The notes under the pieces: model-generated
What the model was told of the DNA's origin: nothing
The model's input: only the letters and a program-made list of their open reading frames with translations
The model's database searches: none
In this document: piece after piece, positions 9,130 to 17,721 of the stretch
Position numbering within the stretch: the stretch's first letter is position 1
Layout: each line of letters begins with the position of its first letter
Assembly (NCBI RefSeq): GCF_022288805.1
Contig: NZ_JAKOPM010000005.1
Location: forward strand, 65,938 to 129,937
DNA from: Corynebacterium yonathiae
GTDB lineage: Bacteria; Actinomycetota; Actinomycetes; Mycobacteriales; Mycobacteriaceae
Direction: 5' to 3'
DNA length: 64,000 nt
Program-made: the position numbers and the translations under genes

Positions 9130-9768
9130 ATGGTCACCGAGACTCTAGAAATTGGAAGCGGTGGACCCGGCCTTCGGGCCCTTGTCACGCGCGCAGTTGG
9201 CTTGGATGCGGGTGCCTCGGTCCGCCTGCGCCAGCTGACTGACGACGTCGTCGATGTCTTTGTCACCACACCCTTCGAGGTGGTTGCCTCCCGCCGTGTG
9301 CAGGGCGTCGCGTCCCGCGATGGGGCAGTGGTTTCTGCGGCTACGCTGGCTGAGCAGCTCGACGAGCACGAATCGAGCGGAAAGTTAGATTTGGGACCTG
9401 CCCGCGATCCGTCGTGGCCTGGGGCACTTCCGCCGGCCACCGGCTACAGTGTGGTTGATACCTTGCCGGTTACAGTGGTGCGCGAGCTATCCGATAAAGG
9501 ACAGCAGCTGACCCGGCAGTTTTCTGGCCCCATGGGCCCGCCGTCCAGTCTTTTGAATCAAACCGTCGTTACCGTAGAGGGCGATGGTGCCACGGTGGAA
9601 ATTCCCATGCGCATGATTTTTGCTTGCACCAACTTGGGCCTTATCCCCGGATTTTCCGCCCCAATGGACGTGCCGCGGCACCTGCGGGTGGCTCAACTAA
9701 GCCGTTGGGTGCGTCTCGACGCCCCCTTTGGCAGCATCTACCGTTCTACTCGTCTGTCGCTGTTCTAG
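9130..9768 (+). CDS. Conserved protein of unknown function (Rv2474c-like position)
   Basis: This 212-aa soluble protein has no motif that I can assign. It lies 41 bp after the thioesterase and in the place of the conserved hypothetical Rv2474c of mycobacteria, so it is likely part of the ettA transcript. There is no signal peptide, membrane span or Cys cluster. An AAAGGCAGGG stretch lies upstream of ATG 9130. Its conserved position argues that the gene is real. Confidence 0.75.
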   Translation: MVTETLEIGSGGPGLRALVTRAVGLDAGASVRLRQLTDDVVDVFVTTPFEVVASRRVQGVASRDGAVVSAATLAEQLDEHESSGKLDLGPARDPSWPGALPPATGYSVVDTLPVTVVRELSDKGQQLTRQFSGPMGPPSSLLNQTVVTVEGDGATVEIPMRMIFACTNLGLIPGFSAPMDVPRHLRVAQLSRWVRLDAPFGSIYRSTRLSLF

Positions 9769-10052
9769 CTTCGCTGGCCTGCGAGATATCGGGCAGCCAC
9801 GCGTCGGTTCTGTTTAATAGGACCGGTGCGCGCGTCTTGTTTGGCGAGATTGCCCGAAAGTGGTCCACATTAGGGGGAGGGGGCTTCTGACCAAATGGGG
9901 AAATACTCCTTTGAGCAGCACATTTACCTTATGGCTCGCTGCGTTGATACCCCCGCTTTGTGATTTTATGAACATAGCGCCGCACGCAAACGTGTCCTGC
10001 GTTACCCTTACGTGGTCGATGTAATTTACTCCACCCGCAAGGAGATTGTGTA

Positions 10053-11144
10053 ATGCGTATTGCTGTGCCTAAAGAAATCATGAATAACGAGAACCGCGTG
10101 GCTCTTACCCCGAGCGGCGCTCAGACTCTCGTTCACGACGGCCACGAGGTCCTCATCGAGACCGGTGCGGGTGAAGGTGCGTCCTTCCCAGACTCCGAGT
10201 ATGAGGCTGCCGGTGCCAGCATCGTTGGCACTGCGGAAGATACCTGGGCGCAGGCGGAACTGCTGCTGAAGGTCAAGGAGCCGCTCGAGTCTGAGTACCA
10301 GTACCTGCGTCCGGACCTTACCGTCTTTACTTACCTGCACCTTGCGGCGGACCGACCGCTGACTGAGGCGCTTGTTGAGGCCAATACCACCGCTATTGCT
10401 TATGAGACGGTCACCGACCGGCACGGCACGTTGCCACTTCTTACCCCGATGTCCCAGGTAGCAGGCCGTCTTGCTGCTATCGAGGGCACCCACCACCTGC
10501 TGTCCACCCAGGGTGGCCGCGGACTCTTGGTCTCCGGTGTTCCGGGCACCCAGCCGGCACGCGTCGTGGTCATTGGCGGTGGCCAGGTTGGCGCGTCCGC
10601 CGTTGCTATGGCCCACGGTCTGCGCGCCGAGGTGACAGTGCTCGACCTTGACCCGCACGTGCTGCAGCGCTTCGATGATCAATACGCTGGCGGTGTGCGC
10701 ACCCTGATCTCTGATCCAGCCACCATTGACAAGGAACTGCAGGAAGCCGACCTCGTTATCGGCGCCGTACTTATTCCAGGCGCTGCCGCACCGAAGCTGG
10801 TGCGTGAGGAAACCGTAAAGAAGATGAAGAAGGGTGCAGTTCTCGTCGATGTGGCTATCGACCAGGGTGGTTGCTTCGAGAACTCCAAGAAGACCTCCCA
10901 CGATGAGCCGACCTTCAAGGTGCATGACACCTTGTTCTACTGCGTGGCAAATATGCCGGGTGCAGTGGCCAATACTTCGACCCGTGCGCTGTCTTCTGCG
11001 ACCCTGCCGTACATCCGTGCTGTGGCTAACGACAGCCTAGACGTCGCCATCAAGCGCTACCCAGGCCTGGAGGGTGGCGTAATGACTCGCGGTGGCCGTT
11101 TGGTCTCCGAGCCTGTGCGTAAGGCTTTTGACTGGGAAGACTAA
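10053..11144 (+). CDS. ald: Alanine dehydrogenase
   Basis: The 363-aa enzyme interconverts L-alanine and pyruvate plus ammonia with NAD(H). The N terminus M-R-I-A-V-P-K-E-I is typical; Arg15, Lys75 (L-K-V-K-E-P) and His96 (T-Y-L-H-L) match the known pyruvate-binding and catalytic residues, and the dinucleotide motif GGGQVG lies near residue 174. AAGGAG precedes ATG 10053. A 284-bp upstream gap holds no gene and presumably the promoter. A strong hairpin follows. With the alanine symporter upstream, this points to alanine catabolism. Confidence 0.96.
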   Translation: MRIAVPKEIMNNENRVALTPSGAQTLVHDGHEVLIETGAGEGASFPDSEYEAAGASIVGTAEDTWAQAELLLKVKEPLESEYQYLRPDLTVFTYLHLAADRPLTEALVEANTTAIAYETVTDRHGTLPLLTPMSQVAGRLAAIEGTHHLLSTQGGRGLLVSGVPGTQPARVVVIGGGQVGASAVAMAHGLRAEVTVLDLDPHVLQRFDDQYAGGVRTLISDPATIDKELQEADLVIGAVLIPGAAAPKLVREETVKKMKKGAVLVDVAIDQGGCFENSKKTSHDEPTFKVHDTLFYCVANMPGAVANTSTRALSSATLPYIRAVANDSLDVAIKRYPGLEGGVMTRGGRLVSEPVRKAFDWED

Positions 11145-11177
11145 GCATTGCGTTCGTAGTGCGCGCTAGATAAACCA

Positions 11178-11216
11178 CAAGCCCGGTTCCTCGCTAAATA
11201 GCGGGAGCCGGGCTTG
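11178..11216. terminator. Hairpin between convergent ald and glbO
   Basis: A CAAGCCCGG/CCGGGCTTG stem, extended by TTCC/GGGA, lies between the converging ald and glbO genes. It lacks a clear T run on either side, so termination strength is uncertain. Confidence 0.65.
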
Positions 11217-11242
11217 TCTCGTGCGCGGGGAAGACAGTGCGG

Positions 11243-11626
11243 TTATGGTGCTTTGTTGATCATCATGGCGGCCACGCGCTGCATATGATCCCAGATCATC
11301 TCGCGGTAGGCCGGTGGGATGGTTTCCGCGTCGATCGCTGCGAGGGAGTTACCCATGAGTTCCAGCCACCGATCGTGGGCGGTGATGTCGATGGGGTAGG
11401 GGGCGTGGCGCATGCGCAGCCGCGGGTGCCCGCGGTTCTCGGAAAATAGCTGGGGGCCGCCCCAGTATTGCGCCAGGAACCAAGTAAGTCGCTGTTCGGC
11501 ACCTTCCCAGTCATTATCGGGATACATCGGGCCGATGACATCGTCCCCTTTGACTTGGGAATAAAAGCCGTGGACGAGGCGCTCAAAGGTTTCCATGCCG
11601 CCGATGGCCTCATAGACTGAATCCAT
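11243..11626 (-). CDS. glbO: Group II truncated hemoglobin
   Basis: The 127-aa 2-on-2 hemoglobin begins with M-D-S-V-Y-E-A-I-G-G-M, has the W-F-L-A-Q-Y-W-G-G-P segment near residue 50 and the proximal-His segment M-R-H-A-P-Y-P-I-D near residue 72. GlbO proteins bind O2 tightly and are linked to O2 delivery, NO or peroxide chemistry. The start codon abuts the stop codon of mscS, so the two are probably co-transcribed and translationally coupled. Confidence 0.93.
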   Translation of the reverse strand: MDSVYEAIGGMETFERLVHGFYSQVKGDDVIGPMYPDNDWEGAEQRLTWFLAQYWGGPQLFSENRGHPRLRMRHAPYPIDITAHDRWLELMGNSLAAIDAETIPPAYREMIWDHMQRVAAMMINKAP

Positions 11627-12634
11627 TTACTCTTCTTCTTCCTTGCGGGGATCGGCAATGCCGATACCGTGCGGGTAGGGGGTAGTAATACCTTTAGCAT
11701 GCATGACATTGAGCACGCGGGATTGGAGGAAACGCTGAACGTCCCACTGCTTGCCCGGCAGGGTCTTGGTGGAAACGCGGAAGGAAACATAATCCGGCTC
11801 GAAGCCGGACATGCCATCCACCCGGGGCGTGCTGAGGATGAGCTTGCGCACCTTATCGTCCTGTGCCGCTTCTTTCACAGCGTCCTCGATGACTTCGCCG
11901 GCAACCTCTGGGTCATTGGAAAGGCCCACAGGAATCTGGATGCGGGCAACGGAGTACTCATCGGAGTGGTTGGCTACTTGGAGGATTTCGCCATTGCGCA
12001 CGTACCACAGGGCGCCGTCGATATCGCGAACCGTGGTGATGCGCAGGGAGATGGACTCGACATCGCCGAAGACGCCATTGCCTAGGTCAACCACGTCGCC
12101 GATGCCGTATTGATCCTCAATGAGCATGAAAATTCCGGATAGGAAGTCTTTCACCAGCGCCTGGGCGCCAAAACCAAGGGCAACACCGATAACACCGGCA
12201 GAGGCGATAAGCGGTGCCACGTTAACGTCTAATTCATCCAAGATGGCAATAACGGCCCATACCCACACGAAAATGGCGGCGGCGGAGCGGGCCACTCCAG
12301 CTAGCGTCTTAATTCGGGAAGCGCGCCGGGTTTCGCGGGTATGGCGCATGGCCTCTTCTTGCTGGGTGGGCTCGGGGCGGTTGGCCCGACTCTTGAATTT
12401 TCCGCGGAAGCGCTGCTTATCCAGCCCAGAAGATTTGATGCTGTTATCAGCCACCTTGTTGATAATGCGGTGGAGGAGCCAGTGGGCAACTACGGCCAGG
12501 ATAAGGATGACGGCGATGCGAATGGGGCGCTCGATAAGCCAGCTTTGCACCGTCTCATCGTTCCAAAAGTTGGAGACGGACTCGACGGCCGAGTCCTTGG
12601 TGGAAGCGGCTGAGGCTAAGAATTGCGTAGTCAT
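11627..12634 (-). CDS. Mechanosensitive ion channel, MscS family
   Basis: The 335-aa membrane protein has an N-terminal span (about 32-50), two more spans (about 100-150) and the MscS pore/beta domain with G-x2-A-Q-x-L-V-K-D-F-L-S-G and D-Q-Y-G-I-G-D-V-V near 165-185. Such channels release solutes on hypo-osmotic shock. ATG 12634 (MTTQF) has AGAAAG upstream and is preferred over an upstream in-frame ATG at 12673. In corynebacteria MscS relatives also export glutamate (MscCG), but this one lacks the fourth C-terminal span of MscCG, so it is probably a different paralogue. Confidence 0.88.
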   Translation of the reverse strand: MTTQFLASAASTKDSAVESVSNFWNDETVQSWLIERPIRIAVILILAVVAHWLLHRIINKVADNSIKSSGLDKQRFRGKFKSRANRPEPTQQEEAMRHTRETRRASRIKTLAGVARSAAAIFVWVWAVIAILDELDVNVAPLIASAGVIGVALGFGAQALVKDFLSGIFMLIEDQYGIGDVVDLGNGVFGDVESISLRITTVRDIDGALWYVRNGEILQVANHSDEYSVARIQIPVGLSNDPEVAGEVIEDAVKEAAQDDKVRKLILSTPRVDGMSGFEPDYVSFRVSTKTLPGKQWDVQRFLQSRVLNVMHAKGITTPYPHGIGIADPRKEEEE

Positions 12635-12752
12635 TGTTCTTTCTAAGTCGAGTACAAAAGGAACCGCGCCCATTGTAAGGGGCGAACCTGAAAGTGTGAT
12701 GAATTGTGGCGTCCGAGAGTGTGAAAATAAATGCTCATCTCTCCGTTAGAAA

Positions 12753-12772
12753 TGAACAGCTTAGTCTAGACT
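12753..12772 (+). promoter_or_regulatory. Imperfect McbR-type site overlapping the metB -10 box
   Basis: TGAAC-N6-GTCTA (12753-12768) matches the McbR consensus TAGAC-N6-GTCTA in 8 of 10 positions, and TAGACT at 12767-12772 serves as -10 eight nt before the metB ATG. Methionine genes are classical McbR targets, which supports the call, but the left half-site is weak. Confidence 0.5.
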
Positions 12773-12780
12773 GTGGTGCT

Positions 12781-13938
12781 ATGACTGAACGCAGCACGCA
12801 GAACCTCGCTCAAGGCTTTACGTCCCGTTCCATCCATGGCGGCTACCACCCCGACCCCCACATGGGCTCAATTAATGTGCCGATCTATGCCTCAACCACA
12901 TTTGCGCAAGACGGCTTAGCGCAGCTGCGCGGCGGGTTCGAATACGGACGCGTGGCAAACCCCACCGTGCGCTCGCTCGAACGCACTCTAGCGGCGCTAG
13001 AGGGCGCTGAGTATGCCCGCGTGTTTTCTTCCGGTATGGCTGCCGCCGATACGCTGATTCGGATCTTGGTGCGCCCTGGCGATCACGTCATTTTGGGCAA
13101 TGACGCCTACGGCGGTTCCTACCGCCTGCTCAATGATTTCACCGAGTGGGGCGTGGAGATGTCCATCGTAAATACCAGTGACACCGCAGCCGTTGCGGCC
13201 GCGGTGCAGGATAATACCAAGCTCATTTGGTTGGAAACGCCTACTAATCCGGCGCTGAATATTACCGATATCGCTGCGGTGGCCAAGATTAAGGGCAGCG
13301 CGCAGGTGCTGGTGGACAATACTTTTGCTACGCCTTACCTGCAGAACCCGTTGGAGCTGGGCGCGGATCATGTGCTGCACTCGACCACCAAATACCTAGG
13401 TGGGCACTCCGATGTGTTGGGCGGTGCGGTGGTGACTAATGACGCCCACGTGGACGAGCGCCTTCTCTATTTCCAGGGCAATGTGGGTGCAGTGAGCTCG
13501 CCTTTCGACGCCTACCTCACCGCTCGCGGCATCAAGACCCTATCCGTGCGTATGGATCGCCACTGCGCCAATGCGCAGAAGGTAGCGGAATTCTTGCAGG
13601 ATCGTCCCGAGGTCAAACAGGTGCTCTACCCAGGGCTCAAGGAGCACCCAGGCCACGAGTTGGCGGCACAGCAGATGCGTGGCTTTGGCGGCATGATGTC
13701 CGTGCGCTTCCATAGTGCGGAGCATGCCAAGCAGATCTGTCTCAATACGCGGCTTATCTGCTTAGCGGAATCGCTGGGTGGGGTGGAGTCGCTCATCGAA
13801 CACCCGAAGAATATGACGCACGTATCCGCAGAAGGGTCGGAGCTGGTGCCGCCGGAGGATCTGGTGCGCATTTCCATTGGCATTGAGGACATCGATGACC
13901 TGCTCGCGGATTTGGAGCAGGCCCTCGACGCGCTATAG
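12781..13938 (+). CDS. metB: Cystathionine gamma-synthase
   Basis: The 385-aa PLP enzyme condenses an O-acylhomoserine with cysteine in methionine synthesis. It has the Cys/Met-metabolism fold: S-S-G-M-A-A near residue 82, Y-G-G-S-Y-R for phosphate and ring contacts, and the PLP lysine in H-S-T-T-K-Y-L-G-G-H near residue 203. TAGACT (12767-12772) ends 8 nt before the ATG, so the mRNA is likely leaderless. A weak McbR-like site overlaps that promoter. The gene converges on the FAD/NAD(P) gene. Cystathionine gamma-lyase is very similar; the methionine role follows from likeness to actinobacterial MetB. Confidence 0.9.
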   Translation: MTERSTQNLAQGFTSRSIHGGYHPDPHMGSINVPIYASTTFAQDGLAQLRGGFEYGRVANPTVRSLERTLAALEGAEYARVFSSGMAAADTLIRILVRPGDHVILGNDAYGGSYRLLNDFTEWGVEMSIVNTSDTAAVAAAVQDNTKLIWLETPTNPALNITDIAAVAKIKGSAQVLVDNTFATPYLQNPLELGADHVLHSTTKYLGGHSDVLGGAVVTNDAHVDERLLYFQGNVGAVSSPFDAYLTARGIKTLSVRMDRHCANAQKVAEFLQDRPEVKQVLYPGLKEHPGHELAAQQMRGFGGMMSVRFHSAEHAKQICLNTRLICLAESLGGVESLIEHPKNMTHVSAEGSELVPPEDLVRISIGIEDIDDLLADLEQALDAL

Positions 13939-13992
13939 GCCGCGGTGGCGGGACCGGGACCGGCCTGGCCCGGGCCATTAGCGCGGTGGTGG

Positions 13993-15861
13993 CTAGGAAC
14001 GCACCATGGCCAGGAGGGAACCGGCGGCCTTGTCGGTTTCCTGCAGCATGAGTGGGTCGGTTCCTGGCATGGGGGAAATGGTGGTATCCGGCCACTGGGA
14101 ATAGGTGGGGATGCCTACAATGTGCAAGCGCGCATCCAGCTCGCCGTCCGAGTGAACGGTGCGGCGGGTAGGGCCATCGGTCTCCGGTGAACCGGTGGGC
14201 TGGCCGTGGTCGGGGAAAGGTCGCACGCGGCCTGAGTCCACCAAGCAACGAGTCATTGCGTCGCCAGCGGAGCGGATATCGGGGCGGTGCATAAAGGCGT
14301 CGACAAGCGTGGGCGCAGAAGCCGAGCGTGGGCCGGAGGTTAGGGTGAAATGATCTGCCTCGATGGCCAGGGTGGGGTGATCGCCGAGGAAGTGGGCCAG
14401 GCCGGCGTCGACAAGCGCGAGCAGCTGGCGCACGCGGAAGAGCGGCGGGCCGGAGCCGATCATCTGGCCGAAGGACATAACTTGGGCATAACGGCCGGTG
14501 CGGGACTCGCGGGTGTAGCGTCCCTCCGAGCCGAGGATGGAGGCCGGCTTGCGCGATTGCGATAGTGACCACAGCGCGGCCTTGATGGGGGAGTCATGGC
14601 CGGCGGCGGCCTCCCGGATATCGCTTTCCATGGACTGGGCAATGTGCTCGGTGAGTTCAGTGATGTCCCCGGTAAACCCAGCGATCTGGTACATGAGATC
14701 ATTCATATCCCATGGCTCGGTAACCATGGGCGCAATAGCCGCGCCTAGCTCATCCGGGGCGGTGGCATCGATAACATCGAGAATCTCCGTGCGCGGGCGC
14801 AGGAGGGAATCCGGACGTACGCGCTCCAAGGTGGTGATATAAGCCTCGTAGCTATCGCGCGCGATGGCAGGCCAGACCTGGGCGTCAAAGTCGATGTCTT
14901 GAGTGCCGCTGAGTTCCGCAATGACATTCTTCAGGCGGCGGCGCGGCATGGTAGGCGGCAGCTCACCGTACTCGGACTTGGGGTGGTAGGGGTAGCCGCG
15001 GCCGGAGGAAATGATGAAGTTGGGCTCTTTGCCGCAGGGCTCGTAGCGCAGGCCGGAGCGCGCGGAAGAATCTTCGACGAAGGTGCCGCCGCGTTCGATG
15101 GTGGTTAGTGCCATGATGTCATAAAAGCCCATGCCTAGCCCGCGCACCAGCACGTCCTCGCCGCTAGGGATGGCGGCATAGTCTTGCTCTACCGGGTTAT
15201 CGGGAGCGATCCAGTTCAGGCCGGAAGCCGCCAGCTGCTTTTCCTGCTCGTTGTATTCCGGAACCATCCAGCCATAGGCCAGCACTGTGGCATCGGCGCG
15301 CATCTCGGAGCCATCCGCCAAGCGGAGGACATCCACGTGGTCGTCCTCAGCGATGGTCTCTAGCCGGCTGAAGTGGCTCACGGTGGAAATGCTCTTGGGC
15401 AGGCGCGCGATGACGACGTCATAGACCCAGCGCAGGTATTCGCCATAAAGGGCGCGGGAAGGATTCGATTCTGGGCGGGTAGCGGCAAGCTCTTCGCGGT
15501 AGTCTTCCGCAATATGTGCGGCTGGGGGATGCTGTTCAAAAAGCTCGCGCTTGGCGGCGGAAATGTCGTCCCCCTCGCCGCGCAGAAGCTTAATCCACTC
15601 GTACTGAATGGGGCCTTCGAGCACAGGGGCGTCTACGGTGGCGCCGGGCTCGGTGAAAAGGGTGACGGCGCCGGCGCGGGTATTCATGCACAAGGTTTTG
15701 GTTTGATCCGTTTCCCAAATACGGCCGGCACCATGCTGGGCATCATCAATGAGGTGGACGGTAATAGGGTCGCTGGAATCGTCCATGCGGGCAGACAGGC
15801 GTTCCAAGATGGAAATGCCGCGCGGGCCCATGCCGACGATCGCGATTGCTGGAGTAGACAT
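13993..15861 (-). CDS. FAD/NAD(P)-binding oxidoreductase-like protein, McbR-linked
   Basis: The 622-aa protein begins with a dinucleotide-binding motif (I-A-I-V-G-M-G-P-R-G, residues 6-15) and resembles the FAD/NAD(P)-binding proteins near flavin monooxygenases and lysine/ornithine hydroxylases. No covalent flavin motif or secretion signal is seen. GATAGAGG lies before ATG 15861. It is divergent from the peptide-type ABC operon across about 200 bp holding two McbR-type operators, so it is probably co-regulated with the transporter under sulfur control. I infer that it oxidises the imported compound or its product; the substrate is unknown. Confidence 0.75.
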   Translation of the reverse strand: MSTPAIAIVGMGPRGISILERLSARMDDSSDPITVHLIDDAQHGAGRIWETDQTKTLCMNTRAGAVTLFTEPGATVDAPVLEGPIQYEWIKLLRGEGDDISAAKRELFEQHPPAAHIAEDYREELAATRPESNPSRALYGEYLRWVYDVVIARLPKSISTVSHFSRLETIAEDDHVDVLRLADGSEMRADATVLAYGWMVPEYNEQEKQLAASGLNWIAPDNPVEQDYAAIPSGEDVLVRGLGMGFYDIMALTTIERGGTFVEDSSARSGLRYEPCGKEPNFIISSGRGYPYHPKSEYGELPPTMPRRRLKNVIAELSGTQDIDFDAQVWPAIARDSYEAYITTLERVRPDSLLRPRTEILDVIDATAPDELGAAIAPMVTEPWDMNDLMYQIAGFTGDITELTEHIAQSMESDIREAAAGHDSPIKAALWSLSQSRKPASILGSEGRYTRESRTGRYAQVMSFGQMIGSGPPLFRVRQLLALVDAGLAHFLGDHPTLAIEADHFTLTSGPRSASAPTLVDAFMHRPDIRSAGDAMTRCLVDSGRVRPFPDHGQPTGSPETDGPTRRTVHSDGELDARLHIVGIPTYSQWPDTTISPMPGTDPLMLQETDKAAGSLLAMVRS

Positions 15862-15922
15862 ACCTCTATCGTGCCACATTCAGCTTCTTCCAGGAACATC
15901 GCACCCGGCAGTAAGAATAAAA

Positions 15923-15938
15923 TAGACCGTTTTGTCTA
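15923..15938. promoter_or_regulatory. McbR-type operator 1 (perfect)
   Basis: TAGAC-CGTTTT-GTCTA is an exact match to the TAGAC-N6-GTCTA consensus of McbR, the sulfur-metabolism repressor of C. glutamicum. It is 62 bp upstream of the FAD/NAD(P) gene start and probably covers its promoter. Confidence 0.8.
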
Positions 15939-15978
15939 TGGTATGGCTTCATTTCCCCTGTTTCGGCAGGTGATAAAG

Positions 15979-15994
15979 TAGACCGCCCGGTCTT
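15979..15994. promoter_or_regulatory. McbR-type operator 2 (one mismatch)
   Basis: TAGAC-CGCCCG-GTCTT matches TAGAC-N6-GTCTA at nine of ten positions. It is 56 bp from operator 1 and just upstream of TCTAAT (16017-16022), the likely -10 of the ABC operon. Confidence 0.75.
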
Positions 15995-16016
15995 GTATTT
16001 GTAGGTGTGAGTGTGG

Positions 16017-16022
16017 TCTAAT
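16017..16022 (+). promoter_or_regulatory. Likely -10 box of the ABC transporter operon
   Basis: TCTAAT preceded by TGTGG looks like an extended -10 element. It would start transcription near 16029, leaving a short leader with AAAGGA (16045-16050) before the ATG at 16063. Confidence 0.5.
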
Positions 16023-16062
16023 GGGCGAGTACTACTTAAGACTTAAAGGAAATCGAGCTTTT

Positions 16063-17718
16063 ATGAAGCAACTTTCTCGGCTCCTGCGGCCGGTGGCCGC
16101 GGTCCTGGCCAGCGGCGCGCTTGCTCTCTCGCTAACCTCGTGCGCCTCTACTTCCCACGCCGCGGAAGATGGCATGGTCACCTATGTCGAGCCCAATATG
16201 TTCAATAACCTTTATCCACCCTCCGGCGGCTATTACCCCAACGGTGGTGTGCTCAATAACATCACTGATCGCCTGCTCTGGCAGGATCCAAATACTCTTG
16301 AGCTGCACCCGTGGATTGCGGAGGAGATGCCTAAGGTAAATAAAGACAACACCGAGTTCACCTTCAAGATCCGCAAGGGCGTGACCTACTCTGATGGCTC
16401 CCGCCTAGATGCCGCGAACGTGAAGAAGAACTATGACCTTTATGCCCTAGGGGATGAAAACCGCATGCTCACCCCTTCGGAGCAGCTGCCTAACTATGAA
16501 AAATCCGAGGTCATCGATGACTACACGGTGAAGTTCTACTTCAGCGAGCCCTCCCCAGGCTTCTCACAGTCCACCTCCGTGATGAACCAGGGGCTGCTTT
16601 CTAATGCCACCCTGGATCTGGATGACACCGGCTTCGCGCCGGGCAACGCTACTGCGATCTCCGGCTCTGGTCCCTTCGTCATCGAGGAAGAGGAGCTGGG
16701 CACCAAGCTGGTGCTCAAGAAGCGGGAGGACTATAACTGGGCACCACCGGCTCGCAAGGACCACCAAGGGCCGGCCGATATTGAGGGCATCAATATCGTT
16801 CTGGCAGCCGAGGACTCCGTACGCGTGGGTTCGCTCGTGGCCGGACAGTCCGATATCGCTCGCCAGATCGAAGCCCCCGATGAGAAGCACCTCAAGGATC
16901 AAAACCTGGAGATTTTCGCCGCGCCTACCCGTGGCGTGAATAATAGCTTCCACTTCCACTTCCGCCACCCACTCTTGGCGGATAAACGCGTGCGCCAGGC
17001 CATCATCCACGCCATCGACCGCGACAATATCCTGAACACCCTCTTTTCCGATTCCTATCCCAAGGGCACGTCCATCCTGGCCAAGACGGCCATTGGCTAT
17101 AAGGATCAATCCGCGAACTATGCCTTCGACCCAGAGGAATCTAAGCGCTTGCTCGATGCAGCCGGCTGGCGTGAAGGAGAAGATGGTATCCGCGAGAAGG
17201 ATGGCAAGCGCCTATCCGTGACCTTCAATGAGGCCGTCCCGCAGCCGCGCTCCAAAGAGATGTTTACCAAGGCCCAAGAGATGCTCAAAAACGTTGGCAT
17301 CGAGGCCAACCTCAACCCGGGTGACCGATCCGCGCAGCAAAAGGCCATGAAGGACCAAGACACCGTGCAGGTACGCCACACCATGACCGGCCGCGCTAAT
17401 GTAGATACCTTGGCCACCTGGCTGGATGGCACGGGGCGCAATTCCTTCCTTAACTATGACGAAAAGACCGAAAGCTTCGGCGATGAGAAGCTGCAGAAAC
17501 TGGTGGAAGACTACTTCGACCTCAGCAGCGAAAAAGATCGCCTGGCCGTGACCGGACGCATGCAGGACTACCTATCCGAGCAGGCCTATATTCTGCCCAT
17601 GTTTGAAGAGCCGCAGGTATATGGGTTTCAGCCTTATATCGAGGGCTTTAGCACTGAGGCCATCGGCCGTCCATCGTTTTATGCGGTAGACATCAATGCC
17701 GCGGAAGGGGAGGACTAA
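16063..17718 (+). CDS. Peptide-type ABC transporter substrate-binding lipoprotein
   Basis: The 551-aa family-5 (SBP_bac_5) binding protein has a lipoprotein signal with lipobox L-T-S-C, Cys27 being the lipidation site. It looks like the KPN_01854-type subfamily, which from memory occurs with CMD-domain proteins and luciferase-like monooxygenases. It would capture a peptide-like or other small solute outside the membrane. AAAGGA precedes ATG 16063; an in-frame ATG at 16021 falls in the promoter. It is the first gene of a five-gene operon with permeases, ATPase and CMD protein, below two McbR-type operators. The true ligand is unknown; sulfur regulation hints at a sulfur-bearing one. Confidence 0.87.
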   Translation: MKQLSRLLRPVAAVLASGALALSLTSCASTSHAAEDGMVTYVEPNMFNNLYPPSGGYYPNGGVLNNITDRLLWQDPNTLELHPWIAEEMPKVNKDNTEFTFKIRKGVTYSDGSRLDAANVKKNYDLYALGDENRMLTPSEQLPNYEKSEVIDDYTVKFYFSEPSPGFSQSTSVMNQGLLSNATLDLDDTGFAPGNATAISGSGPFVIEEEELGTKLVLKKREDYNWAPPARKDHQGPADIEGINIVLAAEDSVRVGSLVAGQSDIARQIEAPDEKHLKDQNLEIFAAPTRGVNNSFHFHFRHPLLADKRVRQAIIHAIDRDNILNTLFSDSYPKGTSILAKTAIGYKDQSANYAFDPEESKRLLDAAGWREGEDGIREKDGKRLSVTFNEAVPQPRSKEMFTKAQEMLKNVGIEANLNPGDRSAQQKAMKDQDTVQVRHTMTGRANVDTLATWLDGTGRNSFLNYDEKTESFGDEKLQKLVEDYFDLSSEKDRLAVTGRMQDYLSEQAYILPMFEEPQVYGFQPYIEGFSTEAIGRPSFYAVDINAAEGED

Positions 17719-17721
17719 CCC

